Source: Armatimonadota bacterium (GTDB lineage Bacteria > Armatimonadota > Fimbriimonadia > Fimbriimonadales > ATM1). Taken from it: a stretch of DNA of 5,521 nucleotides. Location of the stretch: positions 1 through 5,521 of the forward strand of contig RFHN01000260.1 in assembly GCA_003695835.1 (NCBI GenBank). Direction: 5' to 3'. The notes beneath the pieces were generated by a model. It searched no databases. It was given only the letters and a program-made list of their open reading frames with translations, and had not been told where the DNA came from. Shown here in pieces: positions 1 through 5,001 of this stretch (its first letter is position 1; the number at the start of each line of letters is the position of its first letter). The position numbers were made by a program, and so were the translations under genes.

Positions 1-41
1 GAATTGGCCACTCCGAACCAGGTATTCTCCCAACTCCACAC

Positions 42-51
42 AAGGAGGTGA
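42..51 (+). promoter_or_regulatory. Near-perfect Shine-Dalgarno sequence of the first gene
   Basis: The ten bases AAGGAGGTGA match the core complement of the usual 3' end of 16S rRNA without a mismatch. The GGAGG core ends seven bases before the ATG at 56, which is optimal spacing. This fixes the start of the exported protein and predicts strong translation. It is much stronger than the ribosome sites of the other genes in the window. Confidence 0.9.
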
Positions 52-55
52 AGAA

Positions 56-598
56 ATGAAGAAGATTTCACTCGCAACGGTACTCGTCTTGGTGGCTGGT
101 TTCGCTTCGGCTGGCGAGGAGGCTAAGCCGGCAGGCCAATACTACCAACTGATCAAGCCGTGGACGCTGTCGGTCGGCGTTCCGTTCTGGCAGGGCGACC
201 ACAACAGCCTCGGCATTGATTCCGGCTTTTTGGTCGGCCTCGACTACCAGTACCAAGGGACGACGTCCAATGGCAGTTTCCTTGGAGTTCGCATGATGCT
301 GGGCGAGAGCGGCGGCATTGAGAGCCGGACCATGGGCATCCATTACGGCGCGACCACGTCGTTCGGCACGCCCGGTGCGCAGAATCTCTACTTCAAGACC
401 GCGGGCGGCTACTACAACAGTGATGTAGACGGCGCGGGCGACGAGTGGGGTTTCGGCGGGTTTGTCGCCATCGGCTACGCCTTTTCCGGCAATGTGACCG
501 GCCAAGGGTTTACGCTCGAAGGCGGCTGGTTCTGGGCGCCCTCTACCGGCGGCGTGGACAACAACGGTTTCTACGTCGCGGCTGGCGTTCGCTTCTGA
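56..598 (+). CDS. Exported protein, probable small outer-membrane beta-barrel
   Basis: The 180-residue protein starts with a classic Sec signal peptide: MKK, a hydrophobic stretch at about residues 5-16, then ASA before a likely signal peptidase I cut after Ala19. The mature part of about 160 residues is rich in Gly, Tyr, Phe and Trp. It consists of short alternating segments such as GFLVGLDYQYQG (57-68) and GGFVAIGYAF (134-143) with polar Gly/Asn/Asp turns, as expected for membrane beta-strands. It ends in GFYVAAGVRF; a C-terminal Phe after alternating hydrophobic residues resembles the signal read by the BAM barrel-assembly machinery. It contains no cysteine. The size suggests an eight-stranded barrel or a periplasmic beta protein. 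I do not recognise a specific family, so its role (structural, porin-like or adhesive) is unknown. The start is set by the strong ribosome site at 42-51. No convincing promoter is visible in the 55 bases upstream. The gene ends exactly one base before the converging lyase gene. Confidence 0.85.
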   Translation: MKKISLATVLVLVAGFASAGEEAKPAGQYYQLIKPWTLSVGVPFWQGDHNSLGIDSGFLVGLDYQYQGTTSNGSFLGVRMMLGESGGIESRTMGIHYGATTSFGTPGAQNLYFKTAGGYYNSDVDGAGDEWGFGGFVAIGYAFSGNVTGQGFTLEGGWFWAPSTGGVDNNGFYVAAGVRF

Positions 599-1999
599 TC
601 AGGTCTTTCCCGGGATCCCCGGCTCTGTCAGGCTAGCGGGATCCAAGGCCTTCTTTAGGGTCTCCTCGTCGAGGAGACCCATCTCTTTGACCACTTCCGG
701 AATGGTTTTGCCCTGTTTCAGCGCCACCTTGACGACTTCGGCTGCCTTGCGGTAGCCGACGTACGGGTTCAGAGCAGTCGCAAGCGAGGGGCTAATCTCC
801 GCGTAGTAGCGACACCGGTCCTCGTTGGCGGTGATGCCGACTACGCAGTTCTCGCGGAACGTCTTCAACGCGTTCGTTAGCATCTGCTGCGCGAACTGAC
901 TACTGAAAGCCATGCCCGGCATCATCACGTTCAGCTCGAGCTGACCGGCTTGTACGCACCAGTCCATCGCATCGCACTGGCCGATCACTTGGAAGAGCAC
1001 CATGTTGAGGTTCTCCGCCATCGAGGGGTTCACTTTGCCGGGCATGATGCTACTCCCGGGTTGGACCGGCGGGAGCGTGATTTCGGCGAGTCCGGTCAGG
1101 GGGCCGGAGCAAAGAAGCCGGAGATCGTTCGTGATCCGCGTCAGTTCGAGGCAGAGAAGCCGAATGGCGGCAGCAAGCGCGCTCATCGGGAGCTGAGACT
1201 GCATCGCCTCTCGGAGGTCCGGGGCGGCGCGAAACTCGATGCCGGTCCATTCGCTCAGAAGCTCCACGACGCGAAAACGGTACTGCGGGTGGGTGTTGAG
1301 CCCTGTCCCGGCGGCGCTACCGCCGATCCCCAGCTCTTGAAGCTCCCAACCAGCCGATTCGAGCCAAGGGATGCACCGACGAATCGCCGCTGCGTAGGCC
1401 GCAAACTCCTGCCCCAACCGAATAGGTACGGCGTCCTGGAGGTGGGTTCGACCTGACTTCAGGACGCCGTCGAATTCCTCGCCCTTCTTGGCGAATGCAT
1501 CCGCCAGCGCCTCGACCTCGGCGAGTAGATCGGTGAGCATCAGCCGGCTCATGACGCGCATGGCCGTCGGGAAGGTGTCGTTCGTAGACTGCCCGTAGTT
1601 GACGTGGTCGTTCGGGTTGACCTTCTGATACTTTCCTCGTTCGCCTCCGAGGATCTCCTCTGCGCGGTTGGCCAGCACCTCGTTGACGTTCATGTTGAAG
1701 CTGGTGCCGGCGCCCATGTGGAAGACGTCCACGGGGAACTGATCCCGAAGGTTCCCCTCGAGGATCTCGTCCGCGGCTTGTACGATGGCGCGGGATACTT
1801 CCGAATCCAGTAGCCCGAGTTCGCCGTTCGCGATGGCGCACGCTTTCTTCAGCATGACGTACGCGTCCACCATCTTCGGATGTTCGCGTAGACCGGTGAT
1901 GGGGAAGAGGCGGCGAGAGCGCTCTGCTTGGCTGCCCAAATAGGCGTCGGCGGGCACCTGCACCTCGCCGAGGCTGTCCTGCTCGATGCGATATTCCAT
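599..1999 (-). CDS. aspA: Aspartate ammonia-lyase (class II fumarase/aspartase superfamily)
   Basis: This 466-residue cytoplasmic enzyme has the usual family length and should act as a homotetramer, splitting L-aspartate into fumarate and ammonia. All superfamily landmarks are present: GAGTSFNMN (96-104), NPNDHVNYGQSTND (128-141), GRTHLQDAVP (183-192) and the signature GSSIMPGKVNP (315-325). Likely active-site residues by family analogy are Thr99, Ser138, Thr139, His186, Ser316/Ser317, Lys322 and Asn324. Aspartase is favoured over fumarase by GAGTS (fumarases usually have GSGTQ), by QST-ND (fumarases usually QSS-ND), by AGQLELNVM and GITANE, and by an N-terminus reading RIEQDSLGEVQVPADAY. Some stretches, such as AENLNMV after the signature, fit neither class exactly, so a fumarase or related lyase is not excluded. 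The open frame continues upstream into tpx, but homology begins at MEYRIEQDSLG, so the ATG at 1999 is the start; the ribosome site (GCGGA) is weak. It lies 32 bases after tpx on the same strand and is probably co-transcribed with it. Confidence 0.88.
   Translation of the reverse strand: MEYRIEQDSLGEVQVPADAYLGSQAERSRRLFPITGLREHPKMVDAYVMLKKACAIANGELGLLDSEVSRAIVQAADEILEGNLRDQFPVDVFHMGAGTSFNMNVNEVLANRAEEILGGERGKYQKVNPNDHVNYGQSTNDTFPTAMRVMSRLMLTDLLAEVEALADAFAKKGEEFDGVLKSGRTHLQDAVPIRLGQEFAAYAAAIRRCIPWLESAGWELQELGIGGSAAGTGLNTHPQYRFRVVELLSEWTGIEFRAAPDLREAMQSQLPMSALAAAIRLLCLELTRITNDLRLLCSGPLTGLAEITLPPVQPGSSIMPGKVNPSMAENLNMVLFQVIGQCDAMDWCVQAGQLELNVMMPGMAFSSQFAQQMLTNALKTFRENCVVGITANEDRCRYYAEISPSLATALNPYVGYRKAAEVVKVALKQGKTIPEVVKEMGLLDEETLKKALDPASLTEPGIPGKT
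658..680 (+). terminator. Perfect 11-bp inverted repeat, possible weak terminator for the exported-protein gene
   Basis: GGGTCTCCTCG (658-668) and CGAGGAGACCC (670-680) are perfect reverse complements around one base; as RNA this gives a 10-bp stem with a three-base loop. On the plus strand it lies 60 bases beyond the stop of the exported protein and is followed by ATCTCTTTG, a modest U-rich tail. It lies inside the lyase gene, where it encodes Gly441-Thr447 (LLDEE in the middle). LLDEE-type residues at this place are common in the family and their codons are naturally palindromic, so the repeat may be coincidental. Confidence 0.3.
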
Positions 2000-2031
2000 G
2001 ATCCGCAGTCTACTTGACCGCGGGCTTGGGC

Positions 2032-2553
2032 TTAGAGCGCCGCCGTCTGCTTGACGGCGTCCAGCAACGCCTCGTAGTTCGGCTCTTGGGCGAGTTCCGG
2101 AACGTACTCCACGTGAGTGATCCTGCGGTCTGGGCTCACGACGAACACCGCCCGTGCGAGAATCCTCAGCGGCGGAATCAAGACGCCATACGCTCGACCG
2201 AACGACACGTCTCGGTGATCGCTTGCGGTCTTCGTCCGCGTAATCGCGTGGTCGTTGCAGAAGCGTGCTTGGGCGAAGGGCAGGTCGGTGCTCACCGTGA
2301 GAACTTCGACGCTGTCGGGGAGCGTTAGGAACTCGTCCGCGATTCTCTTCGTCATCGTCGCGCACACGCTCGTATCGAGCGAGGGAACGACGGAGAGAAC
2401 GAGCGTCTTGCCCGCGAAGTCCGCTAAGGTCACATCCCGGAGGCCCTCCGGCGTTGCGCGATGCAAGCAGAAATCTGGTGCGGCGTCGCCTGGCTTGAGT
2501 TCCGGGCCTTCCACCGGCAAGGGAGTTCCTTTCATCGTAACCGTTCGGCTCAT
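2032..2553 (-). CDS. tpx: Thiol peroxidase Tpx (atypical 2-Cys peroxiredoxin)
   Basis: This 173-residue protein reduces hydrogen peroxide and organic hydroperoxides using electrons from thioredoxin. The family landmarks are clear: a start of MSRTVTMKGTPLPVEG like other Tpx proteins, DVTLADFAGK (40-49), the catalytic block PSLDTSVC (57-64) with peroxidatic Cys64 and helper Thr61, DLPFAQARFC (90-99) with resolving Cys99, and LARAVFVV (132-139) carrying the conserved Arg134. EPNYEALLDAVK near the end matches the usual Tpx tail. The Cys64-Cys99 spacing is 35 residues, close to the usual spacing. Cys29 is an extra cysteine with no known role. A segment around residues 31-40 is a few residues longer than in the E. 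coli enzyme. There is no signal peptide; although Tpx is sometimes described as periplasmic, this protein should be cytoplasmic. It is the first gene of a likely leftward operon with the lyase. No clear promoter or ribosome site is visible, and the space to the divergent transporter is only 42 bases. Confidence 0.95.
   Translation of the reverse strand: MSRTVTMKGTPLPVEGPELKPGDAAPDFCLHRATPEGLRDVTLADFAGKTLVLSVVPSLDTSVCATMTKRIADEFLTLPDSVEVLTVSTDLPFAQARFCNDHAITRTKTASDHRDVSFGRAYGVLIPPLRILARAVFVVSPDRRITHVEYVPELAQEPNYEALLDAVKQTAAL
2041..2059 (-). other. Perfect 7-bp hairpin at the 3' end of tpx
   Basis: CGCCGTC (2041-2047) and GACGGCG (2053-2059) are perfect reverse complements around a five-base loop. 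It lies within the last codons of tpx, ending six bases before the stop codon, and ahead of the lyase gene. No U-run follows on the tpx transcript, so it is not a standard terminator. It could mildly reduce downstream transcription or protect the upstream mRNA, or it may be a by-product of GC-rich codons. Confidence 0.3.
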
Positions 2554-2595
2554 GGCGATAGGTTACCCGTAAGCAGCTCGGCCGGAGTCGCCAAA
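2554..2595. promoter_or_regulatory. 42-base divergent intergenic region between tpx and the transporter
   Basis: Two divergent genes start at the edges of this gap, so at least one promoter must extend into coding sequence. I see no convincing -35/-10 pair on either strand. It holds GGAG (2584-2587), eight bases before the transporter ATG and a suitable ribosome site. It also holds GGTTAC (2561-2566), the reverse complement of GTAACC (2537-2542) just inside tpx, so that a loose 6-bp inverted repeat spans the tpx start codon. Confidence 0.4.
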
Positions 2596-3873
2596 ATGCG
2601 CCCTATGCACTGGCTCCGAAGGCTCCCAGCGTTGCGGTATCGCACTTATCGGGAGTTCTTCGCAGGGAGCGCTCTCTCCAACTTAGGCGCCTTCGCGCAG
2701 TCGAGCGCGGTCATATGGCAGGTAGCCGAGATGACCGGCAGCCCAGAGGCTGTTGGAATGATCCCGCTCATCCGAGTGGTGCCGACGATCTTGCTGTCGC
2801 TTCCCGCGGGCGTCATCGCGGACCAGTTGGATCGGCGGAAGGTTCTTCTCGCAACGCAGCTCGGGCTGCTGGGCGTTGCGGTGGCCTTGGGCTGGATCAC
2901 GATGAGTGGGGCGGTGCAACTTTGGCACATCTATCTGCTGATGGCGATTACCGGCGCACTGCGCGCCTTCGACATGCCAGCTCGTCATGCACTCGTGCCC
3001 CGGCTCGTTCCGCTCCGCCACTTCCCGAACGCCGTCACTCTGAACAGCGTCGCGTGGCGAATCAGCGAGGTCGGCGGCCCGGTGCTCATGGGAGTGATGG
3101 TGTACCGCGGCGGCTTTGACTTTGGAGCGTTCGCCGTGCCCGGCTTGGCTTCGTGCTATTTCTTCAACGCCCTCACCTTTCTCGCGATGATCCTCGCTTA
3201 CTGGCGCATGCCACCGCACTTGCCCGAGTTCGAATCGGAGTCGGAGCGCATCCAGTCCTTCGGGGAGATTCTGCCGGCGATCCGAGAGGGGTTGGCCTTC
3301 GTTCGTAAGAACAACGTCGTTCGAAGCTCCATGCTCATAGACTTCTGGGCGACGTTCTTTTCGACAGCCGATGCGCTCTTGCCGTTCTATGCTACGGACA
3401 TCTTTGGGCGGGACGTCAGTGCTTTTTCTCAGATGCAGGCGGCGATTGCGGTGGGATCGTTCCTCGCGGCGCTCGTGATGTCGGTCCTGCGACCGATGCG
3501 GAAGCAGGGTCTGGGTGTGATCTTCGCTGTGGCGATCTACGGCCTCGCGACGGCCCTCTTTGCCTTCTGTCCGGTCTATTGGCTGGCATTGGTCCTGCTG
3601 GCGATGACGGGCGCGGCGGACAGCGTCAGCACCATCTGGCGGCAAACGATCCGCCAAGTTCGAACGCCTGATCGTCTTCGAGGCCGCGTAGGCGCGGTCG
3701 CTGGGATCCTTCAGCGGTCGGGGCCTCAACTCGGCGATTACGAAGCGGGATTCGTCGGCGAGAGGCTCGGTGTTCGGCTCTCTGTGCTGCTCGGCGGGAT
3801 CGCGTGCTTGGGCATTGCCGGACTGTGGTACCGCTCGAAAGCGCTGCGCGAATACGAGCATACGACCAAGTGA
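2596..3873 (+). CDS. Major facilitator superfamily transporter, EntS-like (MFS_3) family
   Basis: This 425-residue inner-membrane protein is most likely a proton-driven exporter. The short cytoplasmic N-terminus (LRYRTYREFFAGSALSNLGAF) is typical of the EntS-like MFS_3 group. The loop after the second membrane segment carries the MFS motif A equivalent, AGVIADQLDRRKVLL (71-85). NAVTLNSVAWRISEVGGPVL (145-164) and TPDRLRGRVGAVAGI (357-371) are also characteristic of this group. Hydrophobic stretches at about 24-43, 54-74, 86-104, 110-126, 156-170, 183-201, 247-265, 281-298, 305-325, 328-345 and 395-411 give roughly 10-12 membrane segments, with a charged central loop at about 204-240. The frame is open further upstream, but that part overlaps tpx and does not look like a transporter; the ATG at 2596 has GGAG eight bases before it. 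A second ATG three codons later is the alternative. EntS exports enterobactin, but no siderophore genes lie nearby, so the substrate is unknown. No strong terminator follows. Confidence 0.9.
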   Translation: MRPMHWLRRLPALRYRTYREFFAGSALSNLGAFAQSSAVIWQVAEMTGSPEAVGMIPLIRVVPTILLSLPAGVIADQLDRRKVLLATQLGLLGVAVALGWITMSGAVQLWHIYLLMAITGALRAFDMPARHALVPRLVPLRHFPNAVTLNSVAWRISEVGGPVLMGVMVYRGGFDFGAFAVPGLASCYFFNALTFLAMILAYWRMPPHLPEFESESERIQSFGEILPAIREGLAFVRKNNVVRSSMLIDFWATFFSTADALLPFYATDIFGRDVSAFSQMQAAIAVGSFLAALVMSVLRPMRKQGLGVIFAVAIYGLATALFAFCPVYWLALVLLAMTGAADSVSTIWRQTIRQVRTPDRLRGRVGAVAGILQRSGPQLGDYEAGFVGERLGVRLSVLLGGIACLGIAGLWYRSKALREYEHTTK

Positions 3874-3906
3874 ATTTCCCGTATTTTTGAGGGTTTTCGT
3901 AGTGGA

Positions 3907-3928
3907 TTTCGGTACGCGGGACCGGAAA
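3907..3928 (+). other. Imperfect hairpin upstream of the sigma-factor gene
   Basis: TTTCGGT (3907-3913) pairs with ACCGGAAA (3921-3928) apart from one bulged G, around a seven-base loop. It lies between the transporter stop and the proposed sigma-operon promoter. It could be an operator or a weak terminator-like hairpin for the transporter; no U-run follows. A chance origin is possible. Confidence 0.25.
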
Positions 3929-3931
3929 GTA

Positions 3932-3940
3932 TGTTAGAAT
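3932..3940 (+). promoter_or_regulatory. Possible extended -10 promoter of the sigma-factor operon
   Basis: TGTTAGAAT matches an extended -10 element (TG, one base, then TAGAAT, five of six bases of TATAAT). No good -35 is present 16-18 bases upstream, which extended -10 promoters tolerate. Transcription would begin near 3947, giving a leader of about 17 bases with GGGAG before the GTG at 3964. If this is right, the ATG at 3931 cannot be the start from this promoter. I found no typical ECF self-promoter (GGAAC about 16 bases before CGTC). Confidence 0.4.
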
Positions 3941-3963
3941 GGAGGGACCTGCAGGGAGAGAAA

Positions 3964-4545
3964 GTGAAAGAGTTTCAGGCATCCGTCCCGTTTGAATCGG
4001 TCGAGGCGGTTGATCCGAAGGCTGAAGAGGCGCAGCTGGTCCTGCGCACTCGGCAAGGGGATCAGAACGCGCTTCGCGAACTGGTCAACCGTCATCGCGT
4101 CCGGTTGATCCGCACGGCCGCGAACGTTCTTCGCGACCCGATGGAGGCCGAGGACGTGGCTCAGGAAGCGTTCCTCAAGGCATTTCGGGAGTTGCATCGG
4201 CTCCGCGACGACCGCGCATTCGCTTCGTTCGTCTACCGTATTTGCGTGCGTCTTTGCGTGGATCGCCTCCGCGTCAAGCGAGCGGAGCCGGCGGAGCTTG
4301 AGCCTCGTCAAGAGGCCCAGGGCGGTTCGATCGAGACGCGTATGCTGGTAGAGAAAGTATTGAACCAATTGCCTCCCGACTTGCGTCTAACTCTTGTGCT
4401 TAGGGAGATGGAACAGATGAGTTACGAAGAGGTCGCCGAAACGATGGGCGTGCCTGTCGGTACCGTTCGCTCCCGCCTGCACACCGCCCGGGAGCGCTTC
4501 CGCGCTCTTTGGAACATCGCAACCCGTGAGGAGGAGTCGTACTAA
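3964..4545 (+). CDS. ECF-family RNA polymerase sigma factor (sigma-70, RpoE-like)
   Basis: The 193-residue protein has the two-domain layout of extracytoplasmic-function sigma factors and should direct RNA polymerase to a stress or envelope regulon. Region 2 spans about residues 37-107, with DPMEAEDVAQEAFLKAFREL (58-77) and FASFVYRICVRLCVDRLR (86-103); the usual Trp and Asn of the latter block are Phe and Arg here. Region 4 spans about 127-180, with LNQLPPDLRLTLVLREME, then the helix-turn-helix MSYEEVAETMGVPVGTVRSR (152-171). A short linker of about 20 residues joins them, with no sigma-1 or sigma-3 region. I chose the GTG at 3964 because GGGAG (3954-3958) sits five bases before it and a possible -10 lies upstream. 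An in-frame ATG at 3931 would add 11 residues (total 204) and has only a weak GGAA site. The anti-sigma gene follows after six bases. Negative control by that protein is inferred from the arrangement. The target regulon cannot be seen here. Confidence 0.93.
   Translation: MKEFQASVPFESVEAVDPKAEEAQLVLRTRQGDQNALRELVNRHRVRLIRTAANVLRDPMEAEDVAQEAFLKAFRELHRLRDDRAFASFVYRICVRLCVDRLRVKRAEPAELEPRQEAQGGSIETRMLVEKVLNQLPPDLRLTLVLREMEQMSYEEVAETMGVPVGTVRSRLHTARERFRALWNIATREEESY
4528..4536 (+). promoter_or_regulatory. Purine-rich ribosome site inside the sigma-factor 3' end
   Basis: GAGGAGGAG lies in the last codons of the sigma gene (Arg-Glu-Glu-Glu-Ser). It is the only strong Shine-Dalgarno match before the anti-sigma ATG, but the 15-base spacing is long. 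Together with the six-base gap this suggests that translation of the two genes is coupled. Confidence 0.45.
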
Positions 4546-4551
4546 CCTTCC

Positions 4552-4992
4552 ATGCGACGCGACTGCGAGTGGTTCCGGCACCTCTCGGCCTTCGATCAGC
4601 AGGAGCTGTCCAGGCAAGAGTTGACGTTCCTTCGCAATCATGCAGCGGATTGCGAGGAATGCCGCCGCTACTCCACCGACATGCGGCTGCTTGCCGACGT
4701 GCTTCAGTCCGCCGTCATTGAGCATGAGGGCAGCCAGTCCTTCGTGGACGAGGTGGAGGAGGAAGTCGTACAGTCGCGAGTGCTCGACAAACTCAATGTG
4801 TGGCGTCCGGCCCTTCTCGCAGCGCTGACCACGGCGGCGGCCGTCTTGACCATGCTTCACGTCTTGACTTCTCAACCGGTGACACCGACGCTCAAGCCCG
4901 ACGATCAGCCGACGGCGGAGGCGAAAGTCCGGATTGACCTGTTCGAAGAGGCAGAGCCCGCGCCCGCTCTCGAAGAGAGCGACCGCGGATAG
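4552..4992 (+). CDS. Membrane-anchored anti-sigma factor with zinc-finger-like (ZAS) domain
   Basis: This 146-residue protein probably binds and silences the sigma factor encoded just upstream. The N-terminal part resembles the zinc-binding anti-sigma (zf-HC2) fold: Cys5, a helix reading LSAFDQQELSRQEL (11-24), then the His-x3-Cys-x2-Cys motif at His30, Cys34 and Cys37. The Cys5-to-His30 distance is 25 residues, as for the matching His-His pair in ChrR-type proteins. An acidic helical linker follows (about 43-82, with DEVEEEV). One membrane segment is predicted at about residues 86-106 (ALLAALTTAAAVLTMLHVL). Only about 40 residues remain beyond it, Pro-rich and very acidic (DLFEEAEPAPALEESD), with no recognisable sensor domain. 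This gives a cytoplasmic N-terminus and a short outer tail. The start codon lies six bases after the sigma stop codon and in the same frame. Zinc binding and redox sensitivity are family inferences. The signal is unknown. Confidence 0.85.
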   Translation: MRRDCEWFRHLSAFDQQELSRQELTFLRNHAADCEECRRYSTDMRLLADVLQSAVIEHEGSQSFVDEVEEEVVQSRVLDKLNVWRPALLAALTTAAAVLTMLHVLTSQPVTPTLKPDDQPTAEAKVRIDLFEEAEPAPALEESDRG

Positions 4993-5001
4993 CGAACGAG
5001 C

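Noticed and set aside
4..28. TTGGCC and TATTCT as a -35/-10 pair for the first gene
   Set aside because: The spacer is only 13 bases and each element has two mismatches, so it is not a credible sigma-70 promoter.
68..505. Minus-strand open frame inside the exported-protein gene
   Set aside because: The plus-strand gene has a signal peptide and a perfect ribosome site; the antisense product has no supporting feature.
950..1456. Plus-strand open frame inside the lyase gene
   Set aside because: It is antisense to conserved lyase motifs and its translation is Arg- and Pro-rich without domains.
2000..2365. Upstream in-frame extension of the lyase to an ATG at 2365
   Set aside because: The extra 122 residues overlap tpx in another frame, are Arg-rich and unlike the family. 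Homology starts at the ATG at 1999.
2461..2595. Upstream in-frame extension of the transporter to an ATG at 2461
   Set aside because: The extra 45 residues lie antisense to tpx and do not resemble an MFS N-terminus. The ATG at 2596 has its own ribosome site.
2683..3861. A 392-codon open frame on the minus strand covering nearly all of the transporter gene
   Set aside because: Its translation is dominated by Arg, His, Glu and Gln with no domain or hydrophobic pattern, while the plus strand encodes an unmistakable MFS protein. Long antisense frames are expected in GC-rich genes.
3878..3897. CCC...GGGTTTT after the transporter as an intrinsic terminator
   Set aside because: Only three base pairs can form around a ten-base loop, which is too weak for a terminator.
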